From the NCBI RefSeq assembly GCF_900445235.1, contig NZ_UFSM01000001.1:862501-926500 (forward strand): a stretch of 64,000 bases of DNA. The letters are read 5' to 3'. The notes beneath the pieces were generated by a model, which saw nothing but the letters and a program-made list of their open reading frames with translations, did no database searches and was not told the origin of the DNA. A program made the translations under genes and the position numbers. The DNA is from Aminobacter aminovorans. GTDB taxonomy: Bacteria > Pseudomonadota > Alphaproteobacteria > Rhizobiales > Rhizobiaceae. This document shows, piece by piece, positions 28,681 to 37,537 of the stretch (the first letter of the stretch is position 1; every line of letters begins with the position of its first letter).

Positions 28681-29388
28681 GTGACAGAAGCAGTCATCGA
28701 ACTGAGAGACGTGTCGTTGACGCTTGGTACGGGGGCTTCGTCCGTGCATGTGCTGAAGGGCGTGAGCCTCGATGTCGCCGCCGGCGAGGCGACCGGCATC
28801 GTCGGCCCCTCCGGGTCCGGAAAGTCGACGCTGCTGATGGTCCTGGCCGGACTGGAACGTGTCGATGACGGTACGGTCAAGATCGCCGGCGAACTGCTCA
28901 ACGGTCGCAGCGAGGACCAGATCGCCGCGTTTCGCGGCCGCAACATCGGCATCGTCTTCCAGTCGTTCCACCTGATCCCCAACATGACGGCGCTGGAAAA
29001 CGTCGCCGTGCCGCTCGAACTGGCTGGCAAGCGTGACGCTTTCGCCATCGCCGAGCGCGAGCTGGCGGCTGTCGGCCTCGCCGACAGGGTGACGCATTAT
29101 CCGGGCGAGTTGTCAGGCGGCGAGCAGCAGCGCGTGGCGATTGCGCGGGCGCTGGCGCCGGAGCCGCGAATCCTCATCGCCGACGAGCCGACCGGCAATC
29201 TCGACCAGGCGACGGGCCGGCAGATCGCCGACCTTCTGTTCGCCAAGGCTGCCGAACGGGCCATGACGCTTGTGCTGGTAACGCATGACCCCGCACTTGC
29301 CGCGCGTTGCGACAGGCAGGTGGCGATGCGCTCGGGGCGGATCGAGACTGCCGCTGTCGCGCCACTGGCCGAGAAGGTCAGGGCATAA
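28681..29388 (+). CDS. ybbA: ABC transporter ATPase, YbbA/LolD-like
   Basis: A 235-residue ATPase. Walker A is GPSGSGKST, the Q-loop FQSFHLIPNMTALENVAVPLE is typical of MacB/LolD/YbbA-type ATPases, the signature is LSGGEQQR, and Walker B is ILIADEPTGNLD. The start is a GTG with AGGACAG upstream. The stop is followed six bases later by the large FtsX-type permease, with which it forms the transporter or mechanotransmission complex. Substrate is not known; the conserved linkage to tesA hints at lipid or acyl-ester metabolism, which is inference. Confidence 0.9.
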   Translation: MTEAVIELRDVSLTLGTGASSVHVLKGVSLDVAAGEATGIVGPSGSGKSTLLMVLAGLERVDDGTVKIAGELLNGRSEDQIAAFRGRNIGIVFQSFHLIPNMTALENVAVPLELAGKRDAFAIAERELAAVGLADRVTHYPGELSGGEQQRVAIARALAPEPRILIADEPTGNLDQATGRQIADLLFAKAAERAMTLVLVTHDPALAARCDRQVAMRSGRIETAAVAPLAEKVRA

Positions 29389-29394
29389 ACGCAG

Positions 29395-31938
29395 ATGCTG
29401 AAAGACCTGCCTCTTGCCTTCCGCTTTGCCTCGCGTGAGATGCGCGGCGGCCTGCGCGGCTTCCTGATTTTCCTGACCTGCATCGCGCTTGGCGTGGCCG
29501 CGATCGGCGGCGTCAATTCGGTGGCACGCGCCATCACCGCCGGCGTTGCCAGCGAAGGCCAGGCGCTGCTCGGCGGAGACATCCGCTTCCAGCTGATCCA
29601 GCGTGAGGCAACCGACAAGGAAAAGACCTTCCTCGACAGCCTCGGCTCCGTCTCCCACAATGCCGGCATGCGCTCGATGGCGCGGCTGGAGGACGGCAGC
29701 GACCAGTCTCTGGTCGAGGCCAAGGCCGTCGACGATGCCTATCCGCTCTACGGTCAGCTGGTAACTGAACCGGCGCTGCCGCGGGACGAAATCTTTGCCG
29801 AGCGTTCGGGTGTCTTCGGCGCCGCTGCACCGGACCTGTTGTTCGAACGGCTCAATCTCAAGCTCGGCGATCGCATCAAGCTCGGCAGCGCGACCTTCGA
29901 TCTCCGGGCAAAGCTCGTCACCGAGCCCGACGCGGTCTCCGACGGTTTCGGCTTTGCACCCCGGCTGCTGGTGTCGATGGAGGGGCTGAGCGCCTCCGGC
30001 TTGATCCAGCCGGGCAGTCTCGTCGAGCATGCCTACAAGGTGCGCATGCCTGTCGGCGCCAGCGAAGCGGAAGTGGCTGATGTGCGCGAGCGCGCGAATG
30101 CCGAGTTCCCCGAGGCCGGCTGGAGCGTGCGGACAAGGACCAATGCGGCACCCGCGCTGTCGGCCAATATCGAGCGCTTCACCCAGTTTCTGACGCTTGT
30201 CGGCCTGACCTCGCTGGTGGTCGGCGGTGTCGGCGTGGCAAATGCCGTGCGCGCCTATCTCGATGGCAAGCGGGGTGTGATCGCAACGTTCAAGAGCCTG
30301 GGCGCCTCGGGCGGCTTCGTGCTGACGGTCTATCTGATCCAGATCCTGCTCATCGCCGGGCTCGGCATTATGATCGGCCTGTTACTGGGCGCGATGATGC
30401 CGTTTGCGGCAAGTGCCGCACTGCAGTCGGTCATCCCGGTGCCGGCCGAAGCCGGCGTCTATCCGGCAGCGCTTGCCATGGCGGCACTGTTCGGCGTTCT
30501 GGTGACGTTGGCCTTCGCCATCCTGCCGCTCGGCCGCGCCCGTGACGTGCCGGCCACTGCCCTGTTCCGCGAGATGGGCTTCGAGGGCCGTGGACTGCCG
30601 CGGCTGGTATACATTGCGACGGCGCTCGGCATTGCTGCCGTGCTTGCAGCGCTTGCCATCTGGTTTGCCGGCGACCGCCGCATCGCCACCATCTTCGTCG
30701 GCGCGACCATGTTTTCGTTCCTGGTGCTGCGCGCCGTGGCCGTCGCCGTGCAGTGGCTGGCGCGCAGAAGTCCGCGCGTGCGCTCGACGGCGCTCAGGCT
30801 TGCCATCGGCAACATCCATCGGCCCGGCGCGCTGACGCCGTCGGTGGTGCTGTCGCTCGGGCTCGGGTTGACGCTGCTGGTGACGCTGGCGCTGATCGAC
30901 GGCAATCTGCGCCGCCAGATCGCCGGCAGCCTGCCGGAGCGGGCGCCGAACTTCTTCTTCGTCGACATCCAGCCTGACCAGGTCGACAGCTTTGCCAAGC
31001 TGGTCGAGGCGGAGGCGCCTGGCGGCAAGCTGGTGCGGGTGCCGATGCTGCGCGGCCGTGTCATGGCACTCAACGGCACCGACGTGCAGAAGCTCAATGT
31101 GCCGCCGGAAGGCGCCTGGGTGCTGCGCGGCGACCGCGGCCTGACCTATGCCAAGAACCTGCCGGAGAATTCGACGCTGTCGCAGGGCACGTGGTGGCCG
31201 GCCGACTATGCCGGCGAGCCGCTGGTGTCCTTCTCGGCGCAGGAAGCAGGCGAGCTCGGCCTCAAGCTCGGCGACATGGTGACGGTCAACGTGCTGGGTC
31301 GCAACGTGACGGCCAGGATCGCCAATTTCCGCGAAGTGCAGTGGGAATCGATGGGCATCAACTTCGTCATGGTGTTTTCGCCTAATACCTTCGCCGGGGC
31401 GCCGCATAGCTGGTTGGCGACTTTGACCGAAGACAAGGCAGCGCCCGCCGACGAGGCCAAGATCCTGAACGCGGTGACGCGCAGCTACCCGGCAATCACC
31501 ACCGTGCGTGTCAAGGACGCGCTCGATGTGGTCAATCGGCTGGTCGCCCAGCTCGGCACGGCGATCCGGGCTGCTGCCGGCGTCGCCCTGATCGCCTCGG
31601 TGCTGGTGCTGGCCGGCGCTCTTGCGGCCGGCAACCGGGCCCGGGTCCACGACGCGGTCATCCTGAAGACGCTGGGCGCGACGCGGCGGACGCTGATATC
31701 GGCGTTTTCGCTCGAGTACATGTTGATCGGCCTCGCCACCGCGGTCTTCGCGCTCGCCGCCGGCGGGGTCGCGGCCTGGTTCGTCGTCGCGCGAATCATG
31801 ACGCTGCCGTCATCCTTCCTGCCGGAGGTCGCAGTTGCGACGATCGTCTTTGCCCTGGTGCTGACTGTCGGCTTCGGTCTCGTCGGTACTTGGCGCGTTC
31901 TTGGCCACAAGGCGGCGCCGGTCCTGCGCAGCGAATGA
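29395..31938 (+). CDS. ybbP: FtsX-like ABC permease, YbbP type
   Basis: An inner-membrane protein of 847 residues with two FtsX domains. The first helix (about 20-45) precedes a large periplasmic domain (SEGQALLGGDIRFQLIQREA onwards). A block of helices at about 265-370 (FLTLVGLTSLVVGGVGVANA, the classical FtsX motif) and more at 400-445 and 470-500 follow. A second periplasmic domain (about 510-720) and a final helical bundle at 725-845 complete it. This duplicated layout and length match YbbP. It pairs with the ATPase immediately upstream. Confidence 0.9.
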   Translation: MLKDLPLAFRFASREMRGGLRGFLIFLTCIALGVAAIGGVNSVARAITAGVASEGQALLGGDIRFQLIQREATDKEKTFLDSLGSVSHNAGMRSMARLEDGSDQSLVEAKAVDDAYPLYGQLVTEPALPRDEIFAERSGVFGAAAPDLLFERLNLKLGDRIKLGSATFDLRAKLVTEPDAVSDGFGFAPRLLVSMEGLSASGLIQPGSLVEHAYKVRMPVGASEAEVADVRERANAEFPEAGWSVRTRTNAAPALSANIERFTQFLTLVGLTSLVVGGVGVANAVRAYLDGKRGVIATFKSLGASGGFVLTVYLIQILLIAGLGIMIGLLLGAMMPFAASAALQSVIPVPAEAGVYPAALAMAALFGVLVTLAFAILPLGRARDVPATALFREMGFEGRGLPRLVYIATALGIAAVLAALAIWFAGDRRIATIFVGATMFSFLVLRAVAVAVQWLARRSPRVRSTALRLAIGNIHRPGALTPSVVLSLGLGLTLLVTLALIDGNLRRQIAGSLPERAPNFFFVDIQPDQVDSFAKLVEAEAPGGKLVRVPMLRGRVMALNGTDVQKLNVPPEGAWVLRGDRGLTYAKNLPENSTLSQGTWWPADYAGEPLVSFSAQEAGELGLKLGDMVTVNVLGRNVTARIANFREVQWESMGINFVMVFSPNTFAGAPHSWLATLTEDKAAPADEAKILNAVTRSYPAITTVRVKDALDVVNRLVAQLGTAIRAAAGVALIASVLVLAGALAAGNRARVHDAVILKTLGATRRTLISAFSLEYMLIGLATAVFALAAGGVAAWFVVARIMTLPSSFLPEVAVATIVFALVLTVGFGLVGTWRVLGHKAAPVLRSE

Positions 31939-32133
31939 CGAAATGCCGTTGCGCGGGCTGGACTTCAACGACATTTGTATGAGAATGTGCGCTCACAGCC
32001 GGTTTCAAGGCGTTACAGGCCTTGTTTAGGCCTGAAAGAAACATCATATTTCGGCGGAGGCATGCTGGAGTCCCGCCAGCGGCGCCTGGGTCTCGGCCTG
32101 ACACCCGACGGGGCAGAAGCAACAGAGGAAACC

Positions 32134-32913
32134 ATGTCCGACTTTAGAAACTACCAGACGCGCATGGCGACGGCAGGCAGCCGAACCGACGCGTCGATCG
32201 ACGAAGGCCTGCGCGCCTACATGCTCAAGGTGTACAACCTTATGGCGCTCGGCCTGGTCATCACCGGTCTTGCAGCGCTGGGCACCATGATGCTGGCGAC
32301 CACCAACGACCCTGCCAACGCCGTCGCCACGATGGGCAACGGCAAGATGCTGACCAGCCTCGGCGTCGCGCTCTATGGCTCGCCGCTGAAGTGGGTCGTC
32401 ATGCTGGCACCGCTCGGCATGGTGTTCTTCCTGAGCGCCCGCATCCAATCGATGAGCGTCTCCGGCGCGCAGACTGCGTTCTGGGTGTTCGCCGGCCTGA
32501 TGGGTCTGTCGTTGTCGTCGATCTTCCTGGTCTATACCAGCGCCAGCATCGTCCAGACCTTCTTCATCACGGCGACCGCCTTCGGCGCGCTCTCGCTGGT
32601 AGGCTACACGACCAAGCGTGATCTGACCGCCATGGGCACGTTCCTGACCATGGGTGTGATCGGCCTGCTGATCGCGATGGTGGTCAACATCTTCCTGCAG
32701 TCGCCGGCCCTGCAGTTCGCCATCTCGGCGATCGGCGTGCTGGTGTTCGCTGGCCTGACCGCCTACGACACGCAGAAGATCAAGGAGATGTATTTCGACG
32801 GCGACGACGTGCTCGTCTCCGGCCGCAAGGCGATCATGGGCGCGCTCACGCTCTATCTCGACTTCATCAACCTGTTCTCGTTCATGCTGTCGTTCCTGGG
32901 CAACCGCGAGTAA
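32134..32913 (+). CDS. Bax inhibitor-1/YccA family membrane protein
   Basis: A 259-residue inner-membrane protein with seven hydrophobic segments from about residue 40 to 255 and a polar N-terminus. The BI-1 (UPF0005) landmarks are LRAYMLKVYNLMALGLVITG, FFITATAFGALSLVGYTTKRDLT and the C-terminal DTQKIKEMYF with LTLYLDFINLFSFMLSFLG. The pore-forming aspartates proposed for BI-1 relatives (TAYDTQKI, LYLDFINLF) are present. The start at 32134 has AGAGGAAA upstream. A longer open frame from 31975 lacks a credible signal. Family members leak Ca2+ or modulate membrane proteases such as FtsH. Confidence 0.88.
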   Translation: MSDFRNYQTRMATAGSRTDASIDEGLRAYMLKVYNLMALGLVITGLAALGTMMLATTNDPANAVATMGNGKMLTSLGVALYGSPLKWVVMLAPLGMVFFLSARIQSMSVSGAQTAFWVFAGLMGLSLSSIFLVYTSASIVQTFFITATAFGALSLVGYTTKRDLTAMGTFLTMGVIGLLIAMVVNIFLQSPALQFAISAIGVLVFAGLTAYDTQKIKEMYFDGDDVLVSGRKAIMGALTLYLDFINLFSFMLSFLGNRE

Positions 32914-32936
32914 TCAGCTGGACCATCAGACTTTCG

Positions 32937-32962
32937 AAGGGCGGCCAATGGCCGCCCTTTTC
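32937..32962 (+). terminator. Rho-independent terminator
   Basis: A 10-bp perfect stem AAGGGCGGCC / GGCCGCCCTT with an AAT loop, followed by TTTCATTT, 24 bases after the Bax-inhibitor-like gene. It is a textbook intrinsic terminator for that gene. Confidence 0.85.
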
Positions 32963-33015
32963 ATTTGTGCGGAGCTTTGCTCTAATGAAGGGCAGAAATA
33001 TGGACTGCCTAAAAA

Positions 33016-33591
33016 ATGAGCATGACGATACGGCACGCGCTGCCTGACGACCTCGATCGGATCACCGAGATCTATCATGACGCGGTACTCAACGGCACGG
33101 CGAGCTACGAACTCGAGCCGCCATCACGTGACGAGATGGGTGAGCGCTACGTCAGTTTGACGGATGCCGGCTATCCCTACCTCGTCGCCGAGCGCGACGG
33201 CGTTGTCCTCGGCTACGCCTATGCCGGTCCGTTTCGGGCGCGCCCGGCCTACCGCTTCATCGTCGAGGACTCGATCTATGTCGCGCCCGACGCCAAGGGA
33301 TCCGGCATCGGCAAGGCACTGATGCAGGCGCTGATCGACGAGTCGACGGTGCTGGGTTTCCGCCAGATCGTCGCCGTCATCGGCGACGGCCATGCCGATA
33401 GCGCCTCGGTAAAGCTGCATGAAAAGCTCGGCTTCCACCACACCGGTCGCATGGAAGGCTCGGGCTACAAGCATGGGCGCTGGCTCGACACAGTGTTCAT
33501 GCAGCTGGCGCTGAATGGCGGCGCGACGCTGCCGCCGGATCCGGGCTCGATGCCCGAGCGCCGTTTCGTGGCCAGAGGCGGCAGGGGCTGA
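33016..33591 (+). CDS. GNAT acetyltransferase, phosphinothricin acetyltransferase-like
   Basis: A 191-residue N-acetyltransferase. Motifs include IYHDAVLNGTASYELEPPS (substrate side), VLGYAYAGPFRARPAYRF, SIYVAPDAKGSGIGKALMQAL carrying the acetyl-CoA loop G-x-G-x-G/A, and SVKLHEKLGFHHTGRMEGSG. This is the PAT/Bar/MnaT-type subgroup that acetylates phosphinothricin, methionine sulfone or related amino-acid analogues. The start is the ATG at 33016, though the second ATG at 33022 would remove two residues. The last about 20 residues are a nonconserved tail. It converges with pcm. Confidence 0.85.
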   Translation: MSMTIRHALPDDLDRITEIYHDAVLNGTASYELEPPSRDEMGERYVSLTDAGYPYLVAERDGVVLGYAYAGPFRARPAYRFIVEDSIYVAPDAKGSGIGKALMQALIDESTVLGFRQIVAVIGDGHADSASVKLHEKLGFHHTGRMEGSGYKHGRWLDTVFMQLALNGGATLPPDPGSMPERRFVARGGRG

Positions 33592-33595
33592 GTGG

Positions 33596-34234
33596 TCAGC
33601 TGGTTCCGCCGACAAGCGGCACGAAGCGCACCGCAACCAACGCCTTCTGTGTGAAGTCGGCGTTGCCGGTTCGCACGATCTTGACCAGTTGCTGATCGCC
33701 GAGTGGGCCGAGCGGCATGACCAGCCGGCCGCCGATCGCCAGTTGCTGTTTCCAGGCTGTCGGTACGATGCGTGAGCCCGCCGCCGACAGGATCGCGTCG
33801 AACGGCGCTTCGGCCTCGCAGCCTACCGAACCGTCGCCTGACTTGACTTCGATGTTCGCATAGCCGAGCCGCTGCAGCCTTGTCCTGGCGCGGTCTGCCA
33901 GCGAAGCGATGCGTTCGATGGTCGTGACCCAACCGCCAAGCTCGGCCATGACGGCGGCCGCGTAACCTGAGCCGGTGCCTATCTCCAGGATTTTGTGACT
34001 GTCGTTGAGCTCCGCTGCCCACGCCATCAGCGCCACGATGTAGGGCTGTGAGATCGTCTGGTCATTGTCGATGGGAAGTGCCGTGTCGTCATAGGCGCGG
34101 TCACGCAGGGCCTCCGGCACGAATTGCTCGCGCGGCACCGCTTTCATGGCTTCCAGCACCGCCGGCTCGGTCATACCGCGCCGGGCGATCTGGTAGTCTA
34201 CCATCCTGAGGCGCGCTGCCCGGTAGTCGATCAT
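33596..34234 (-). CDS. pcm: Protein-L-isoaspartate O-methyltransferase
   Basis: A 212-residue repair enzyme that methylates L-isoaspartyl residues in damaged proteins. Family blocks are MVDYQIARRGMTEPAVLEAM, VPREQFVPEALRDRAYDDTA and the SAM-binding KILEIGTGSGYAAAVMAEL, with FDAILSAAGSRIVP downstream. TISQPYIVALMAW replaces the more usual TISAPHMHA, a variation common in alphaproteobacterial versions. I start at the ATG at 34234; the ATG at 34255 would add seven residues and has no better ribosome-binding site. It is divergent from the small RNA region. Confidence 0.9.
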   Translation of the reverse strand: MIDYRAARLRMVDYQIARRGMTEPAVLEAMKAVPREQFVPEALRDRAYDDTALPIDNDQTISQPYIVALMAWAAELNDSHKILEIGTGSGYAAAVMAELGGWVTTIERIASLADRARTRLQRLGYANIEVKSGDGSVGCEAEAPFDAILSAAGSRIVPTAWKQQLAIGGRLVMPLGPLGDQQLVKIVRTGNADFTQKALVAVRFVPLVGGTS

Positions 34235-34375
34235 GGCCTGCCTGCCGTTGCGCATTAACCCCGTTGAGGGTGCAAGGTTCCCTGTCGTGGCACCTGCCGC
34301 AGCGTCCGTCTGTGCTGCAGCGCGACCTCTCTTGCTGCATTGCACAAAACGCAAAGCTCCTATGCAATATCAACA

Positions 34376-34404
34376 CTTTAGATCGGCCCGCAGCGGTGCT
34401 AGAT
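34376..34404 (+). promoter_or_regulatory. Candidate promoter of the three-hairpin sRNA
   Basis: CTTTAGA at 34376-34382 and CTAGAT at 34399-34404, 16 bases apart, resemble the CTTGAC / CTATAT promoter pattern of rhizobial sRNAs. Start of transcription would be near 34411, just before the first hairpin. Confidence 0.5.
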
Positions 34405-34410
34405 ATCAGT

Positions 34411-34536
34411 CATCGAATTTGTCGGGCCTACCTCCTCCCAGGTTTCCGACGAATAGGTCAGCGCCTACCTCCTCCCAGACGCTGGCCACAAATACGACAC
34501 CCGCCGGACCTCCTCCCCCGGCGGGTGTTGTTTTTC
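34411..34536 (+). ncRNA. Three-hairpin sRNA with CCUCCUCCC anti-SD loops (alpha-r14/NfeR1-like)
   Basis: Three successive hairpins each expose the same nine bases CCTCCTCCC in the loop. Hairpin 1 has stem GTCGG 34421-34425 / CCGAC 34446-34450 and motif 34431-34439. Hairpin 2 has stem GGTCAGCG 34456-34463 / CGCTGGCC 34480-34487 and motif 34468-34476. Hairpin 3 has an 11-bp stem ACACCCGCCGG 34497-34507 / CCGGCGGGTGT 34518-34528, motif 34509-34517, and TGTTTTT after it, so it doubles as the terminator. CCUCCUCCC is complementary to Shine-Dalgarno sequences, so the RNA can block translation initiation of many mRNAs. The three-loop architecture is that of the alphaproteobacterial alpha-r14 family (NfeR1 in Sinorhizobium), involved there in osmoadaptation and nodulation efficiency. 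Membership is inferred from memory of that family. Confidence 0.85.
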
Positions 34537-34802
34537 CTGCCCCTCCCCACACATCAATGTCAGCCTCGCCGCACCAACCGCGCGCCGAATCGCCCCTCTG
34601 TGGACCATGTCGGGCCAATTCGCCGCCCAGCATGCCTGCCGCGATCACTGCTGTGGCGCTGAGGTGGCTGATCAGGCTATAGCCATTGCCAAGCGTCTCC
34701 CGGCCAAAGCCGTCGAGAAGGGAAACAACTGTGCCCCGGCCGGCGATGCGACAAGCGCGCAAACGGCCTGGAGCGGGCGAGGAACGAGGAAAGGAATTCA
34801 GC

Positions 34803-36317
34803 ATGAATGTGACCAGCGAAACCGCCGCTCTTCTGGAACGGCTGGGTGTTGCGGCTGCTGCTTTCGGCGGCGGCGACCTGATCGTGCGCAGCCCGGTGAC
34901 GGGTGATCAGATCGGCGCGCTGAAGTCGATCTCGACTGAAGAAGCCGGTGCTGTCATCGGCCGCGCCGATGCCGCCTTCAAGACCTGGCGCAACGTGCCG
35001 GCGCCGAAGCGCGGCGAACTGGTACGCCTGCTCGGCGAAGAGCTGCGTGCGGCCAAGGCCGATCTCGGCCGCCTGGTCTCGATCGAGGTCGGCAAGATCC
35101 CGTCGGAAGGCCTCGGCGAAGTCCAGGAAATGATCGACATCTGCGACTTCGCCGTCGGCCTGTCGCGCCAGCTCTATGGTCTGACCATCGCCACCGAGCG
35201 TCCGGGCCATCGCATGATGGAAACCTGGCATCCGCTCGGCGTCGTCGGCGTCATCTCGGCCTTCAACTTCCCCGTCGCGGTGTGGTCGTGGAATGCGGCC
35301 CTTGCCTTTGTCTGCGGCAATTCGGTGGTCTGGAAGCCGTCGGAAAAGACGCCGCTGACGGCCCTTGCCTGCCAGGCGATCTTCGAACGCGCCGCCAAGC
35401 GCTTCGGCGCTGATGCGCCCGAAGGCCTGTCGCAGCTGCTGATCGGCGACCGCGCCATCGGCGAGTTGCTTGTCGACCACCCCAAGGTGCCGCTGGTCTC
35501 GGCCACCGGCTCGACCCGCATGGGCCGCGACGTCGGTCCGCGCCTTGCCAAGCGCTTTGCCCGCGCCATTCTCGAGCTCGGCGGCAACAATGCCGGCATC
35601 GTCTGCCCCTCGGCCAATCTCGACATGGCGCTGCGCGCCATCGCCTTCGGCGCCATGGGCACCGCCGGCCAGCGCTGCACCACCATGCGCCGCCTGTTCG
35701 TCCATGACAGCGTCTACGACCAGCTCGTGCCGCGGCTGAAGAAGGCCTATGACAGCGTCTCGGTCGGCAGCCCGCTGGAAAGCTCGGCCCTCGTCGGTCC
35801 GCTGATCGACAAGGCGGCCTTCGACGGCATGCAGAAGGCGCTCAAGCACGCCGCCGAAAGCGGCGGCGCCATCACCGGCGGCATGCGCGTCGACCAGGGT
35901 CATGACGGCGCCTATTACGTCAAGCCGGCACTTGTCGAGATGCCCGGCCAGACAGGCCCGGTGCTGGAAGAGACATTCGCGCCGATCCTCTATGTCATGA
36001 AGTACTCCGACTTCGACCAGGTGCTCGAACTGCACAATGCTGTCGGCGCCGGCCTGTCGTCGTCGATCTTCACGCTTGACCTGCAGGAAGCCGAGCGCTT
36101 CCTCTCGGTCGAGGGTTCGGACTGCGGCATCGCCAATGTCAACATCGGCACCTCGGGCGCCGAGATCGGCGGCGCGTTCGGCGGCGAGAAGGAGACCGGC
36201 GGCGGCCGCGAGAGCGGTTCGGACGCCTGGCGCGCCTACATGCGCCGCGCCACCAACACGGTGAACTACTCCAAGGCGCTGCCGCTCGCCCAGGGTGTCA
36301 GCTTCGACATCGACTAA
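34803..36317 (+). CDS. Aldehyde dehydrogenase, ALDH7/alpha-aminoadipic semialdehyde type
   Basis: A 504-residue NAD(P)-dependent aldehyde dehydrogenase. The Rossmann part has VISAFNFPVAVWSWNAALA and WKPSEKTPLTA. The catalytic glutamate is in LELGGNNAGIV (near residue 264) and the nucleophile cysteine in GTAGQRCTTMRRLFVH (near 298). The GQRCTT wording and the terminal EIGGAFGGEKETGGGRESGSD are characteristic of ALDH7 (antiquitin/piperideine-6-carboxylate dehydrogenase), which oxidises alpha-aminoadipic semialdehyde in lysine catabolism. The start at 34803 has AGGAAAGGAA upstream. No other lysine-catabolism gene adjoins it. Confidence 0.87.
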   Translation: MNVTSETAALLERLGVAAAAFGGGDLIVRSPVTGDQIGALKSISTEEAGAVIGRADAAFKTWRNVPAPKRGELVRLLGEELRAAKADLGRLVSIEVGKIPSEGLGEVQEMIDICDFAVGLSRQLYGLTIATERPGHRMMETWHPLGVVGVISAFNFPVAVWSWNAALAFVCGNSVVWKPSEKTPLTALACQAIFERAAKRFGADAPEGLSQLLIGDRAIGELLVDHPKVPLVSATGSTRMGRDVGPRLAKRFARAILELGGNNAGIVCPSANLDMALRAIAFGAMGTAGQRCTTMRRLFVHDSVYDQLVPRLKKAYDSVSVGSPLESSALVGPLIDKAAFDGMQKALKHAAESGGAITGGMRVDQGHDGAYYVKPALVEMPGQTGPVLEETFAPILYVMKYSDFDQVLELHNAVGAGLSSSIFTLDLQEAERFLSVEGSDCGIANVNIGTSGAEIGGAFGGEKETGGGRESGSDAWRAYMRRATNTVNYSKALPLAQGVSFDID

Positions 36318-36371
36318 GATTGTGACATCATCGGCGGCGGCATCAACCACGCCGCAGCACATGACTTCAAG

Positions 36372-36400
36372 CGCCGTCCGCAAACGCGGGCGGCGTTTTT
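36372..36400 (+). terminator. Rho-independent terminator
   Basis: Stem CGCCGTCCGC / GCGGGCGGCG (one G-T pair) with an AAAC loop, followed by TTTTTG. It ends the aldehyde dehydrogenase transcript and lies just before the convergent thioesterase-like gene. Confidence 0.85.
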
Positions 36401-36409
36401 GTGCGTAGC

Positions 36410-37354
36410 TCAAAGCTCAAGATTCTGAACGGTCCAGCCCGCCAACTCCGCTTGTGCCGCAGGCGCGATCGGGATCAGTTTGCGGGTCTCCAGGTCAAAG
36501 CAGATCGCCACGACCTCCATCGAACCGAAGGCGTGACCGGAGAACGGATCGAGCATCCAGTTGACGATGTTCATGGTGCGCCCGTCGACGCGCGCGAGTC
36601 CGGAGCGTACCTCCCAACAGTCGCCGCTTTCGGGCAGGATTTCCAACCTGATCAGGAATTCGAGCGCGGCGGCGCCGAAATGTGGTCCGCTTCGGTCGCT
36701 GTGGCGGGCGCAGAGCTCGCGCAGCGGCGTGATGATGTTGCGGACGCTGTCGGCCATGGCGCCGACAAAGGCGTGTGGTAGCAGCTTGCCCCAGGAATCG
36801 CAGGCCTGATGCGGCACCGCCCCCTGGCCGAGCAGATTCAGGCCGAGTTGTTCAGCCCTTGCGCGCGACGCGGACGTTGTCGCCGGAAGATCGCCGACGC
36901 CGCGCGGCAGCGCCAGCCTCGGTGCCTCGACGATTTCGGTGGCGATGCGGCTGGCAAAAGCCTCAGGCCATGTCAGCTCGCGGCCGTCCGCGGCGGCGAC
37001 GTGGCCGAGCCCCAAGCGAAAGGTTGCGGCGCAGTCGTTCGAGGCGCTGTCGAACATCATGGCGACGATTTCGGCCGTCCCGTCGCCGATGGCGGTGAAG
37101 CCGGCGGAGATGTGCATCGACGTGCCGGCCCGCGCTTCGCGCAGGAAGCGGATGTGCATCGTCCTGACGGCCAACGTCGTTGCGGAGCCGGGGGCAAACA
37201 GAAGCCGCAGGCCAGCCTTGCCGAACAGCATGGCGATCGCCTCCATGCAGCGCGCCACATAGAAGCGCGTGTTCATGTGGCCCATCTCGTCGCATTCCCA
37301 GGTGGCGACGCCGCCGCGCCAGACGTCGCGCAGACCCGAAATGCCAGCCGTCAT
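36410..37354 (-). CDS. Acyl-CoA thioesterase-like double hotdog protein
   Basis: A 314-residue protein with two hotdog-type halves. The first has TWECDEMGHMNTRFYVARCME (the D-x-MGHMN-x-x-Y thioesterase motif, about 20-40) and TMHIRFLREARAGTSMHI. The second (about 185-314) has HFGAAALEFLIRLEILPESG and the paired RVDGRTMNIVNWMLDPFSG. It probably hydrolyses an acyl-CoA, perhaps carnitine-type or betainyl-CoA as in some fused thioesterases, but the substrate cannot be read. Strong GGGGGAGG precedes the ATG at 37354. It stands alone and is convergent with the ALDH gene. Confidence 0.68.
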   Translation of the reverse strand: MTAGISGLRDVWRGGVATWECDEMGHMNTRFYVARCMEAIAMLFGKAGLRLLFAPGSATTLAVRTMHIRFLREARAGTSMHISAGFTAIGDGTAEIVAMMFDSASNDCAATFRLGLGHVAAADGRELTWPEAFASRIATEIVEAPRLALPRGVGDLPATTSASRARAEQLGLNLLGQGAVPHQACDSWGKLLPHAFVGAMADSVRNIITPLRELCARHSDRSGPHFGAAALEFLIRLEILPESGDCWEVRSGLARVDGRTMNIVNWMLDPFSGHAFGSMEVVAICFDLETRKLIPIAPAAQAELAGWTVQNLEL

Positions 37355-37537
37355 GCTTTTCCTCCCCCATGCTCGACTTCAAAGTCGTAGCGGCGATGGC
37401 AATGAGAGCCATCGTCCGATGCGACGATGGCGGGCGGGCGAGGCGGGCGCCGGTCAAAGAATTTGTCGCAGCGTGGTCTATTTTCGCTTTCGGGCCATCG
37501 ATGCTATCAGTGGCCGCTCTAAGAAAGGTCGTAACGC

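Noticed and set aside
30382..31650. A 422-codon minus-strand frame within ybbP
   Set aside because: Antisense to a large FtsX-type permease with consistent helix layout. The translation is rich in His, Arg and Gln, as expected of a shadow frame.
34677..36413. A 578-codon minus-strand frame opposite the aldehyde dehydrogenase gene
   Set aside because: It is an antisense shadow. The plus strand encodes a complete ALDH7-type enzyme with catalytic Glu and Cys.
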